This document shows, one piece after another, positions 11,526 to 22,454 of a DNA stretch of 64,000 nt (the first letter of the stretch is position 1; each line of letters starts with the position of its first letter). The notes under the pieces are model-generated. The model saw only the letters and a program-made list of their open reading frames with translations, was not told where the DNA came from and did no database searches. Source of the DNA: Cryptomeria japonica (taxonomy: Eukaryota; Streptophyta; Pinopsida; Cupressales; Cupressaceae). The position numbers and the translations under genes were made by a program. The stretch is taken from positions 461,990,072 to 462,054,071 of the forward strand of contig NC_081406.1 of NCBI RefSeq assembly GCF_030272615.1. The letters run 5' to 3'.

Positions 11526-14404
11526 CTAAGTTAGTACATCATCGCAAAATAGATGGGGTTGACAGATTTTGCTTAGCAGCAAGTTTTCCTCATCCAAAGC
11601 GTCCCTTATATCCTTTTGGTCTTTCAAAAGTTCAGACTGGAGCTCATTCAACTTTTTCACCAGAGCAATGTTAAGAGCCTTTTGATGCTCTTTCTTGACA
11701 TTTGCCCCAACTGCTTCTTCTAGGCTCTGCACCTGATCATCCACTACAGTACATAGTAGTTTGAGTTGTGCTAGTGATGATTCAGTGTTAGGAAGATTGG
11801 TACCGGGGATCAAACCGGTAAGGGTGTCTACAGCCGCCTGAATTGTGTCTTGCTCCTTTTTCCTTTGAATGATTCAAGGCGCTCTTGAGCAACCTTGATG
11901 TTCCGCATAAGCTCTGACTCACTTGGAGATCGGAGATCGATAGGACTAGAGATATCAGTCGGTTTGGCTTGACTCCCGATTGCCTTTGGAGTGTCTATCT
12001 GTGTGCTCTTCGTTGCTTCCATTGCCTTGTCTGCTTCTTCCTTCTTCCTTTTCTCTGCTTCCTTCTTCTATTCTTGTGCCTTGTCTTCCTCTTCTTTCTT
12101 TTTCCTCTCTGCTTCCTTCCTCTTCTCCTCTTCTTTCTTTTCTTCCTCTTCCTTCTTCTTCTTTTCTTCCTCTTCCTTCTTCTTCTTTTCTTCCTCTTCC
12201 TCTTCTTCTTTCTTCTTCCTATCATCTTCTTGCTTCTTCTTCTCTTCATCTTTTCATTTCTCCTCTTCCTCTTTTCTCTTCTCTTCCTCTTTTCTCTTCT
12301 CTTCCTCTTTTCTCTTTTTCTCATCTTCATCCCTCTTCTTCTTCTCTTCCTATTCCTTGGCAGCTTCCTGTGTGTCCTTGGCTTGCTCATTGCCCTGTTC
12401 GACTTGTTGACCTTTCTCTGTTCCCTCGGAAGGTATGTCCAGTGCATCGACGACATCAATAGTGTCAATTGGTTCTTCAACCAGGTTTCCTTCTTCATAA
12501 AAAAATTCATCCGATTTGGATACAACCAGCTCTTTTTCCGCTTGGAGGTTGGCCATTCATTCTTTGTGAGAATTGATAGCATAGTCCATGTGCTGATGAG
12601 TGTCTTTTTCAACATCATCAATTCTCCCCTCTAACAGCTAGAGTCTTCTTCTCCTTGTGAAGAAGAGTCCTTTATTCTAATCCAAAACATCAAATAATTC
12701 TGAATTTGAGAGGTTGGGAAAGTACTGTGCAAAGACTTTCTCCCTAATCTCCCATTCTTTCTCAATACCAATGCGCCATTTATTATCTAATGCTTTATAT
12801 AAAGAATTTGGTGTTTGAGATTTTATCTCTGATGGCAACCGGTCATTTTTATAGAAATAAATAATGATTTCCTATAATACTTCTTCTTTATCCTCATCAC
12901 TAAAATCATCATAATAATCTATTAAATCAAGAAGTAATTTTCTCCTAATATTCTTTATTGTCCTCTGATAATGTGTCAAAGGTTTGTATGAGGAGATATC
13001 AATATTTATCGGTGTAGATGCTGCTGGTTAATTCTTCTTCATCTTCTTTGTTTGTCTAGCCTTCTTTGGCTTTTCATCAGACTCAGTCTCTTTGGAGTCT
13101 GGTTCATTTGACTTAGTCTTCCTTTTTCTTTCGAAGACTTTTGCCGGTGCCACTTCCGGTTTCTTCTTTGCAGGTGACCGCTTGGTCACTCTTGGAGTTG
13201 CAGTGGTAGCCGGTGCCGATGTTGCAAGCACTGCCTTTGCTTTCTTTGCTGTCAGTTCTTTTCCTTTCTTAACAAATGGTTCCTCAGCCAATGCAATCCT
13301 CTCCAAGTAGGTTCCGGTCCTCTTAGCCTTAGGATCAAGAGGCGAGGCAATAAGGGTTGGGGCATACCCTTCCAACATATCATACATAACCTCATAGCCC
13401 ATTGGCTCCACTTCTTCCATTCTAGGCTCAACAACCTTCATTAAGCATTTGTCCACCTGAATGGTGAAACAGATGTCATCTTCGTATTTCTTAACTATGT
13501 CACTTGAGATCCTCACCCTTTGACTCATCTTCCTTCTGAACTCATCAAAATAATTGTTCAGCACCTTAGGGTAACTAGTTCCAATGGCTTGCATGCTTTC
13601 CTTGATCTGCTTGGTTACCGGTTGGTCAGGAGACCACTGGACATCTCCTACTCCAAGAAAGTAGCCTTGGAAATAGAAAAACAACCCAACCAATAGTTGT
13701 TTGAACTTGAATCTCAGTGCATTATCCTGTTTAATCGACTTTAGATTAGATAGGAGTTGCCTCTGCATACCGGTGCATAAGTCAAATGATGCATCCTCTT
13801 TAATCATCTGGTAAGCGGCATTTACTGCTACGGCAGATATAGAATTAATCCTACTAGCTGAGAATGTTTTGTATCCTATCACCATGTAGGCGTATTTCAC
13901 CAGATCATCCTTGATAGGATTAACTGTCATAGCACGTGAGTCACTTGTTGAACCGGTGAGCTTGGCCATTTCCATTTTGCTTACCATTCTTAGGGCTAGC
14001 ACTTCCCCTGTGTTATAGAAGCCAATGACTGCATGAATTGCTTGAGGTGTGATATCATGCGTCCTCTCCAGGTACATCTTGTCACCATGGACTTTGCTCA
14101 AAATGATCCTGATATGATCCTCCGTAAAATCTTCCAGAAAGTATACTGCATTATGGAGTTTCTTCTTCTCTAGGATACTAAACTCCGGTTTGATTTTCTT
14201 TTCCTTGCCGCAAAATAAACCTAATTGGGTGTGAATCACTAAGGACCCTAGGTCTTCTATTTTTCGATCAATATAATATGAAGTTCCCTCTTCAACTATG
14301 ACTCCATCCAGAACTTGTGATAAGGCATTAAATCTGGGCTTCCTTTGAATAAAACTTTCCGACTCAATGGATGTACTAGAACTGGTATGAGATGTGGAAG
14401 CCAT
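11526..14404 (-). pseudogene. ~960-codon coiled-coil ORF in non-autonomous element
   Basis: An intact 458-residue open frame (14404-13028, starting MASTSHTSSSTS) continues in the same frame past scattered single stops to about 11850. One frame slip later it runs to about 11526, roughly 960 codons in all. Residues 1-370 look like a folded helical domain. Residues 370-458 are basic and Lys/Pro-rich (TPRVTKRSPAKKK), nuclear-localisation-like. Later segments include an acidic stretch, then a long Lys/Glu coil (12000-12340), then another helical region (11526-11850, LAQLKLLC...VDDQVQSLEEAV). There is no protease, integrase or RT motif. The first domain faintly resembles plant transposon-associated proteins of unknown function, a weak impression only. 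It could be an env-like or gag-like remnant or a captured gene. Confidence 0.6.
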
Positions 14405-14488
14405 TGTTGATTATTTCAAGAACACGAAAAATACCTTTACAATGCAAATTTAGGGCTTCCTGATTCTGATCTTAGGGCTTACAGCCAG

Positions 14489-14754
14489 ATTGATAAAAAA
14501 GAAGATTGGTAAGAATGTGTTATGTCGCTTTGCTTCCTTGTACCGCTTGATATCTTCAAGCTGCTTGGGGTCGACATGTCACTTCAGACTGGGAAACACA
14601 TTCTGCAAAATCACCAATAGTCTAAAGACTAGAATACAACATACCGGTTGGAACAAATACCGGTTGAGCTCTAGCTCATACATATAAAGGAGATCTCAAT
14701 ACAAGTGTGTGTCCATCAATGAAAATCACAACATAAACATCAAAAATGCCAACA
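14489..14754 (-). repeat. Partial 5' LTR of 9656-14754 element
   Basis: Matches 10536-10801 and ends in the same AATGCCAACA. The remaining ~880 bp expected inward are absent. Sequence from 14488 leftwards is the leader of the long ORF, so a deletion joined U3 to the body. Confidence 0.85.
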
Positions 14755-15350
14755 CATCTATGTCTCCAATCTTGTTGCATGCAAAACATTTCAAAGGTAA
14801 TTTACCTCTAAATTTACCGATTCCTCTGGGCAACCACTTGGCCAACAAAGATTCAATCTAAAATAAATTATCTTCATCATCGGCTTCTTTGCTGGATCTA
14901 GATTCATAACTATGACTGGCATCTCTACTTTTTCTCATAGATGGGTCAGAAACGGAAGCTTTAAATGGTGATTCAGATTTCTGAACACTACCATCATAAC
15001 CATTTAATTCAAAAGCAGTAAGTTTACCAATGATGGAATCAAGGGTTACCTTGGTTTTTCTCAATAGATTTCAACTCCTAAATGGCTGCAACTCAGATAG
15101 CATAGACTAGTAGCATGGTTCTCAATACCTTACTACCTACTATGGCATCATCCATTTTACCACCAACACCCTTGATCTCACCAACTATCTCTTTTATCCT
15201 CTAAACATACTGTTGGATATTCTCACTTTTTGCCATCCGTATGTCATCAAAATTCCCTCTTAGACTCCTTCCTTTACAATCTTCACATGTTCATTATCTT
15301 TATAAATCTCTTGAAGTTTCTTCCATACCTCACGTGCAGTCTCCAGACCA
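14755..15350 (-). pseudogene. copia gag, C-terminal part
   Basis: This is the minus-strand continuation of the interrupted 6.5-18 kb copia element. It reads, from right to left, LETAREVWKKLQEIYKDNEH (about 15280-15345), KSENIQQY, RIKEIVGEIKGVGG, SKVLRTML, then TLDSIIGKLTAFELNGYDGS (in 14858-15064). It ends in a knuckle-like GKLPLKCFACNKIGD near 14765. The order equals the gag of the copia elements at 39.3-40.1 kb and 51.2-52.1 kb. Stops and frameshifts are present. The zinc knuckle is split by the CATCT insertion. Confidence 0.8.
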
Positions 15351-15355
15351 TGAAC

Positions 15356-16393
15356 TATTAGGATCTAGAGGCAACTGAGAGGGGGGGCGGGGGTGAATCA
15401 TTTGTCTATTAATTTCAACCCAAATACAACTTAACCAAACTTAATGCTGGGAGATAGTTTAGCAGTTAATAATAGTACCGGTAAAGTTTAATTCATGAAA
15501 CAGAAAGACAAATAACATACATAACACATAACATAGTTATTTGTACGTGGAAACCCTATAAGGGGAAAAACCACGATGGGAAACCTTACCCACAATCAAA
15601 TGATACTACTACAGATAGTATGTGTGTACAAATGGGGTCTGCACATGCAGAAAGGCCAACTGCCTAGATCTCACTGCTCAATCACAAAATGGGAGTAATA
15701 CTGACTACAATTGGATGGTTAAATCCAATGATAATGTACTGCTCAAAATAGCATCTTCATATGCTAGATTCAGTACCGGTTAAGCTCTATTTGTCTTCCT
15801 CATACCTTCCTTAAATCTTGAAATGATGTCTGCATGTATAGCTCTGCTTATATTCACATATATCTTATTACAATCCTTTTCCTTACTCCTCTACATAATC
15901 TCACAACTAAGATCTTACATATATACCAAAACCTAAGACTAGATGTGTAGGTCGACTCACTAAGATATTACAATAAAATCAATTACAAATGAATCAATAT
16001 GTGATGCATCATGTTAGCTCAATACATTTATAATAGTAACAAATCATCTCCATTATGTGTCATGCTGATCTAGAATAGATAATGCTTGTCGGTCCATAAC
16101 CTAGACCTATTTGCCGGTAACAACAAATATGAAAACTCGATTGTACCAATAATTAAATCACCAAAACCAAGTGTCCAAATAATGTCTTTGACATAACCAA
16201 GTAATCTCCAGATGATAACAGATCAGCCTTAGTTCCAGTGAACAATATAACCTGTAGGTTAATCAGATACCGGTGACTGTGCATAAGTCACTGAACATGC
16301 CGGTGAATATAACCAAATATCTCCACAAGGATAATTGTTGACAAGTGTTGACATCAATGACAAAACCAATGCAACACATCCATAATACTAACA
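15356..16393 (-). mobile_element. Solo LTR in copia gag
   Basis: A 1038-bp LTR sits inside the gag frame with no internal region. TGAAC at 15351-15355 is repeated at 16394-16398. The ends are TATTAG...CTAACA, so the first TG has mutated to TA but the 6-bp terminal inverted repeat TGTTAG/CTAACA is otherwise visible. It is the reverse-oriented relative of the solo LTR at 38216-39257. It contains GTGGAAACCCTATAAGGGGAAAAACCACGATGGG-type sequence near 15546, common to copia LTRs here. It probably arose by LTR-LTR recombination. Confidence 0.85.
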
Positions 16394-16686
16394 TGAACAT
16401 AAACATATTCAGCATTAGATAAAGAACTGATAATAGCCTCTAGTGCTTGATTGTTTTCTTGTTGCTCTTTCTTTTGATCATCAATCATAATTCCAGTAGG
16501 TGCAACATATTGAGTATTAATATGTTCCCAATATTGATTTCCAAGACACTTGATATAAATTTTCATTCTGTCACTCCATATCCTGTACTTCTATCTATTA
16601 AACTTTAGACCTTCCTTCTTCATCATGATTTACAAGATCTTTACTTCAAGTTGTTAGGATTAGACCTTAGAGGACCTAAGAACCTA
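16394..16686 (-). pseudogene. copia gag, N-terminal part
   Basis: Minus-strand frame 16354-16566 gives MKIYIKCLGNQYWEHINTQY followed by a Lys/Gln/Glu-rich segment and ALEAIISSLSNAEY, the start of the gag capsid region. It runs into the solo LTR at 16398 and resumes at 15350 with LETAREVW. The part from 16567 to the primer-binding site is leader with stops. Confidence 0.75.
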
Positions 16687-16698
16687 GCTCTGATACCA
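16687..16698 (-). promoter_or_regulatory. Primer-binding site, tRNA-iMet
   Basis: Minus strand reads TGGTATCAGAGC, the exact initiator-methionine tRNA complement used by most plant copia elements. It lies two bases inside the LTR end at 16701. Confidence 0.95.
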
Positions 16699-16700
16699 AT

Positions 16701-18100
16701 TGATGGTATTATGAAAGAACAAAGATTTGGTCAACTAATGAGGGGGGGGGGTGAATCAATAGATAGAAAAACAGATAAAACTTCACCAATCTCAAAATCA
16801 ATCTCTCAAAGTCAACTTAGAACTATCAATGCAATATCTCTATCAGGATAAAAACTGTCAAACTAAACTGGTTGACTGTTACAACAGATAACAATAATCA
16901 ACTTGAAACTTATAACCATTTAAATACTTTTATTGACATAAGTAAAACTTCATTTCATATTGTTGTCGGTTATCACGAATTATCAAAGTGGAATAAGTAG
17001 TTAAGAAAATCAACCATAGAAACATAACCACAAAAACATTCACCACTTGACACAATATTTTTGATGTGGAAATCCAAATGGGAAAAACCACGGTGAGATG
17101 GAACTCACAAGAAATTTTGAACTCTTCTAAAGTTTGCCTTGCTAGGAGCCAAGCTTGTTAAAGCTTTACAAAAGGTCCTGTTAAGAACTGATCCTGTTAG
17201 GGACCACTGGGTTAAGGGATTGACTATAATGCCTTGTTAGAAGAAATACCTTGTAAGGAGTAACCTTTGTAAAAGATTTAGAATCCAAGATAATGGATCA
17301 CCTTGTTATAGGATTTGAATAACACCAAGCTTGTTAGAGCTTACCCGGTTAGGGGATTTAACTGCTATAATTTTTAGAAAACAATAGGAGTTTTCTGATC
17401 TATTTGAATAACACTTCACTTGCTTGTTCATATCCTTTTCATGCTACTATCTTCCTTTACTCAAACTGCAGATACATCATCCGGTTCGGCAACAACACAT
17501 TCAATTCAACTTTGCCAACACACTCAAACTAAACAAATCATCAACCTTATAAACAAATCAACTAGGTTGATAACACAACAAAAACTTAATTCTCATAGAG
17601 ATTACAAACAAGTAGGTTTAAGTATGACTATTGGATTACATAACAATCTCTACACATCATTCAAGAAAGCCTTGACCACTCCTTAATCACCACCTCATCG
17701 AACTTAGTAACTCATCACCCACTTTGCATTATATGCAATATACTTGCTCATTCCCAATACAAAAAAAATGTTACCTCAACATGCCAAAATCACTTTGAAA
17801 CTCTCTTCATACAATATGCATATGTGTCATAATCATCACCGCTCGTCATCAAATCATAAACCAATATAACCAAACTTAATTGGTTAGGGTTTATCAAAAC
17901 AACAGGTATGGTTTACCGGTTCAACCCTCCAATACTTAGCAATACCAATTCACTCCACAAAATTTCCTACCAGTTACAGTTCTTTCACTTAGCTCTTCCT
18001 ACCATTTACAAAACATCATTACAATAATAGCATTACTGGTTAATTGATATCAATGACAACATAACATATCATTAATGCAATCTTCATGCAAATGCCAACA
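16701..18100 (-). repeat. 5' LTR of the 6.5-18 kb copia element
   Basis: 1400 bp with TG...CA ends. It begins (minus strand) TGTTGGCATTTGCATG and finishes ..ATACCATCA next to the primer site. It contains a GGGGGGGGGGTGAATCA run at about 16742 and AATCCAAATGGGAAAAACCACGG near 17072, both shared by other LTRs in the window. No partner LTR remains. Confidence 0.9.
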
Positions 18101-18104
18101 TTCA

Positions 18105-18713
18105 CTATGGAGAGCACCCTTGAATTCTTCAATTTTCAGAAGTGGGTGGTTGAAAACATTACCAGCATGCAGCGTAAACAAAGGGAGCTGGAAGTTTAGA
18201 TCAACAAGCTGATCAACATGTCTGACTCTGGGAAACAGCACGAGGAGATGGAGAATAGTGAAGTGAAGGAGGAAATGGAAATGGAAGACTGGCTGGAGAA
18301 AGATTTGATAAAAGGCGACCTGAAACATTTGGAGGACATCATTAAAATAATGAAGGAACATGTGGAGGAGGATAAGGATAGTGTCAATGCCTAGATGGCC
18401 CGAAGCAAGAAAGCCTTTAAAAGCCTTATGAACCACAACCTCTAGGTTCTTAAAGTCTCCTCCCAGAATATGAACGTGCTGGTGAATCATCTAGAAAAGA
18501 AAAACTAGGAGAAGAACCTGGTAGTTATTGAAGATGCTCCTACTTCCAGCCTAAGCCACCAGACCCCTAGGTGCAAAACCAGGTAGACTATGACGGAGAA
18601 GGATATGAAGATGAAAGAAAGTCAGATTGCTCAGGAAAATACTGACTTGAGGGAAGCGGCCAAGGCAATGATGCTCTTGGTGCAGAATGCAGAAGAAACC
18701 ATGAAGAATTTAT
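18105..18713 (+). pseudogene. In-frame coiled-coil relic, TAG stops only
   Basis: One uninterrupted frame of about 203 codons opens MESTLEFFNFQKWVVENIT and ends NAEETMKNL followed by TAA. There are no frameshifts. All five internal stops are TAG (after LEV, SVNA, NHNL, EKKN and KTR). The content is Glu/Lys/Met-rich with heptad-like spacing (DLKHLEDIIKIMKEHVEED), suggesting a coiled coil. The ATG lies five bases from the copia LTR, so upstream coding sequence, if any, was separated by that insertion and is not in this window. I do not recognise the family. It may be the C-terminal ORF of a retroelement or a host gene relic. Confidence 0.5.
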
Positions 18714-18893
18714 AAATTTATTTTTATGCTGGACTTGAGGCCAATTTCTTGCTGGTCTCTTGCTGTCCTTTTCTCTGTTACTAGTTTTTTTGCTGGTCTT
18801 TTGCAGCCGTTGTGTTTTGTTTCTTTCCTGAATATCTTTCGTATGTAACTGGGTTTCGGGTCCCTTAAAACCTATTTTTAATTAATCAAAAAC
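18714..18893 (+). mobile_element. LINE-like 3' UTR tail
   Basis: T-rich sequence directly after the coiled-coil relic ends with TGTAACTGGGTTTCGGGTCCC and AATTAATCAAAAACA, the style of plant L1 3' ends. It may mean that the preceding frame belongs to a non-LTR element or was retroposed. The poly(A) is short and decayed. Confidence 0.35.
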
Positions 18894-19373
18894 ATTGACT
18901 ATGGAGAAAATAATGACAATAATAATTGTGGTTTAGGATCTCCTTGTAAAATGAAATAAATAAAGGTACATGAGGAGGTGAAATTTTATGAATAATAGTC
19001 ATAAATGTTTTTTTGTAGAAGTATGGGAAAAAGGAACAAACATGGAAGTTGTAATATCCATAAGTGTATACATCACATAATTAGTTGTATGTTTGAATAC
19101 CTATTAGTGTTCAATATTTTTAGATTGTGCATGCAATGAAATACTATTAGCATATCTTTTTTAGTTTCATTCTAGTGGAGCAACCTAACAATTTCCCTCA
19201 TGATTCATACAATTCATATGAATTATATTATATTATCAATGAGACTTACAATTTTATGCTTCAATACCACACAAGTGTATGTATGGTGTAAATTAACTCT
19301 ATGAAATTTGTAGAGGGATTTTATTCATTATAACAATCAAATAATCCTTAAGAGGAATCCACTACATTAATAG
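18894..19373. other. Intergenic, nothing recognised
   Basis: AT-rich sequence between the LINE-like tail and the gypsy LTR, with no supported feature. Confidence 0.5.
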
Positions 19374-20118
19374 TGTAGATACTTAAAATTGTCCTATTTA
19401 ATTAAATAAATTTTTATTTATTTAACAAATTCATTAATCCTCTTCTAAGCCTTTCCTCATTTAAATAAATACTTTTATTTATTTAAATTGTCCTTTTCCT
19501 AAATTAAATATATACTTATTTATTTAATTGATCCCATTTCCTCTACTAATTAAATAAATCTTTATTTATTTAATTAATTCATTAGCCTTTTCTATTCATG
19601 ACACATGTCATTCATCTCTTAATTCCTACACTACCTACCCCCTTTATCATTTTATTATTTCCTCTACCTACCCTCTAATCCTAGCCGACCATTTATCTTT
19701 ACACCTCTTAATCGTATCCCTCCATTTCTTACAGTGTCTTCTATATAAGAGGATGTTTCTTTCATTATGAACCCTAATCATTCAAATCAGCTAATGAGCA
19801 TTCTAATCAATCTTATGCAATCAGGCCTTTTTGCGATCAAACTATCAACCACATCTTCATTTTTTGTTGAGATCTTCTGCACACATAAAATCTAAGACCA
19901 AATATATCAAGCAAGATCAATGGAGATAAGAAGAATGAAGTTTCAAACCCTAGTTGACATGTGATGGTATAATCTTTTTGATTTTGTTGATTTGCATTGT
20001 CTTAAGTAATCTTCATATGTTATGGTGGATCTTTGTTGTTGTTAGGCTAGGGTTTTGTGGTTGAATTCATTTAGTCTTTCAATATTGTTTTTCCATTATC
20101 AAGTTTTCACCATACACA
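19374..20118 (+). repeat. 5' LTR of gypsy element A
   Basis: 745 bp with TG...CA ends. It aligns along its length with the inverted LTR at 28679-29463: start ACTTAAAATTGTCC, AT-rich palindromic U3 (19395-19590), GACACATGTCATTCATCTCTT, TATATAAGAGGATG (TATA box at 19742-19749), GATCAATGGAGATAAGAAGAATG, ending CACCATACACA. Transcription would start shortly after 19750 and run rightwards. Confidence 0.9.
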
Positions 20119-20121
20119 TTT

Positions 20122-20139
20122 TGGCACGCTAAGTGGGAC
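20122..20139 (+). promoter_or_regulatory. Candidate gypsy primer-binding site
   Basis: TGGCACGCTAAGTGGGAC begins three bases after the LTR end, where a primer-binding site belongs. The general form TGGC-C-C-GTGGG is typical of plant gypsy elements. I cannot name the tRNA with confidence. Confidence 0.6.
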
Positions 20140-22454
20140 TCTTGTCCCTTTTGCATTTTAACATCTTTTGTTGCAAATTTTGTGTTTTTGAACTTCCAAA
20201 TCTGACATTTTTCGATGACATTTCAACTTTTTGCGTCAGCACCCTCTGAAATCATGTTTTTGTTTTTCTGTCGCGTCTACGCATTCCAAAATCCCGTCTG
20301 TGTTCCTGACAACATTTTTAGTTTCCAGATCGCAGGTTTTCATTTTAGTCTCGTCTATGCAGTATTTAGGGGCATCTGTGAGTTTAAATCATGTCCACGC
20401 ATTCCAAATCATGTTTGTATTCTTGACAACATTTTTTTTTCCCAGATTGCAATTTTTCATTTCAGTCGCGTTTATGCAGTATTCAGGGGCATCTACAAGT
20501 TTAAATCAAGTTTGTGATTGGTTTAATAATGTTTGTGTTCTCTGCATTTTTTTTTGTGTTCTGCATTTTTCAGTTCCTCACTTAGGGTTTCTATTTCATC
20601 ATTTTGTCTTGCATTTAGGGTTTTAGATTTGGTTCATTTAAGCTAATATCTTGTGATCCAACTAACAAAGTGGTGCAATTTGTTTTTGGAAGCAAATCGT
20701 GAATCAAAGGCCCCTATTTTTCACAAAGTGTTTTTGGATTTTGTTAAAATAAACCTAACTTGTTTGCTTGCAAGAAGGGGTAATTATTTGAAACAACCCA
20801 AATTACTAACAAATATTTGTTGTAGGGCCTTGGCATGGGTTTGATTTTGATTTTAATTGTGTGCTTTGTTTTCATAGATTAGCACACAGTTCAATTGGTG
20901 CACTAAAATTGAACCAATGTCTTTTGTGTCTTGACCAATAGGCTCTTTGTGTTTAATCTTTAGAGGGTCTATCTCCCCACGTGGGCACTAGGACTACTAG
21001 TGAGGAGGGAATGACCCAAGTGGTAGCGAGGCAATACCTCATCTTCCAAACCACTATAAAGAACTATATCCATTGTGAAATCCATGGGTAACATGTGTTG
21101 ATTAGTCCACACCGATACTATGTCTCCCCATAAACTCGTTTGATCAAATTAATTTCTTCAATAGTAGGGCATAACCCGTATAGGCTGGGAGCCTTCTGTA
21201 ATTACAGAGTTGAAAGTGTCGCATGTATGGCCACACAAGTGGATGCCCTTACTGGTACCTTTTTGTTTTAGAAAGCCAAAATCCTTCTAGTTGCTAGGAT
21301 AGGAGGTCGAACCTCTGGAGCAGCCCACACACATATGGTTCTTAGTAGAGGTACAAAGTTCTCCACGAGGAGTTTTCATGGGGACTAGTACTTGGCCACC
21401 CCAGAGAAGTGAGTGTCAAGGGTGGAGCTAGTGGGGTCAAGCACCTAAGTATCCTCTTTGAATAGCGTATCCTCGGGGGAAACCCCATGTGGGATCAACA
21501 ACTATTGTCTTGGCCAACCATAAGATTTGTTCTTGTCTTCTTTTAAACATTCAAACATTCAAGGCCAACCATCAAATATTGTGTCTTTTGTCTCTTAAAG
21601 TGTATGCAAAACATTTTTACATCAAACAACACACTTTCTTTTGAGTCATTTTGTGTCTAAACACTTGCAAACATAGAGTCCTCATCAACATTGTGTCCTC
21701 TTGTCATGAAAAAATGGTCAAAGATTCAGATTTGGTCACAACAACAACTTCACAAATTGGAAAAATTGCACTCAAGATTTATAAACACGTCTGTGTCTGA
21801 TAGAAATACATATGTATACTTTAACCACACCTGTGTAGGACAGCAACACGTTCGTGACATCGTGCAAACTGTATATTCACAAGATTCTCAGAATCACACT
21901 TGTACAATATCTAGTCAAGTTTGTCTTTAATAATTGTGTGTGTGAAGGATGCATGCACACCTTTATTCAATATTGGGAAAACTTACATTCCAATGAACAA
22001 GAGCAATCAGTTTCAGAATTCTTGAGATTCCTAGGTTATTTCTCCAGGTTTTAATCTACCATTCAACCTATTTTTGGGTCTCATAGAGTTCATCACTGCT
22101 TTACATCTTGAATGACATTCACATTTTTCTAAACTTGAGTCAAAAGGTCACTTGGTTGTCCCCGTCTTACTTTTTCAACACAATATATACAACAACATTT
22201 TGCTAAGTGGTCCCTCATCAAGGTCTATCACCTTTGGGTCTCATTTCATCTTACTTGGAGTCAAGGTCAACTTACTTCATCAAGAGATCTATCATCTCTT
22301 TGTTATTCACACCTACTCTACTACATACATACTTGGTCTTACACTTTGACATAGCAAATACACCTTAGATTCATTTACATTCCATCCAACTCTTGGTCTT
22401 CCATACTATTTCAATTTTCATCTAGTCTCACACATCTTGGTCAAGACCTAGTTT
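20140..22454 (+). other. Long leader of gypsy element A
   Basis: Some 2.3 kb between the primer site and gag. It has no convincing gene. It contains a 118-bp tandem duplication (20280-20520, starting CGCATTCCAAA) and a more GC-rich segment (20960-21520, CTCGGGGGAAACCCC) typical of gypsy leaders. Short open frames here have no recognisable motifs. Confidence 0.6.

Larger units (their letters stand above)
9656..14754 (-). mobile_element. Non-autonomous copia-like LTR element with giant ORF
   Basis: The boundaries are exact. The host copia sequence CATCT occurs at 9651-9655 and again at 14755-14759 as a 5-bp target-site duplication. The element starts TG and ends CA. It has a full left LTR (9656-10801), a polypurine tract with flanking 3' UTR like those of the 33-54 kb copia elements, a long minus-strand reading frame (14404 to about 11526), and only the outer 266 bp of the right LTR (14489-14754). 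No gag, protease, integrase or RT is present, so it would have to move using proteins of another element. A deletion has removed the inner part of the 5' LTR and the primer-binding site. Confidence 0.85.
6516..18100 (-). mobile_element. Decayed Ty1/copia element, nested host
   Basis: On the minus strand, in order from high to low coordinates: 5' LTR (16701-18100), tRNA-iMet primer-binding site (16687-16698), gag, protease, integrase, RT and RNase H, ending at a GA microsatellite at 6515. The 3' part of RNase H, the 3' UTR and the 3' LTR are missing. Two later insertions interrupt gag: a full element at 9656-14754 and a solo LTR at 15356-16393. The long LTR, the methionine-tRNA primer site and similarity to the two copia elements at 33-54 kb suggest the Sirevirus lineage. 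Coding parts carry many stops and frameshifts. Confidence 0.85.

Noticed and set aside
11969-12634. Overlapping plus-strand frames of 139-221 codons rich in Leu, Phe and Ser
   Set aside because: They are antisense shadows of the Lys/Glu-rich coiled-coil stretch of the minus-strand ORF. Complementary CT-rich DNA gives apparent hydrophobic proteins.
18050-18490. 146-codon minus-strand frame rich in His and Leu
   Set aside because: It lies antisense to the in-frame plus-strand relic (18105-18713) and crosses the copia LTR end. No motif.
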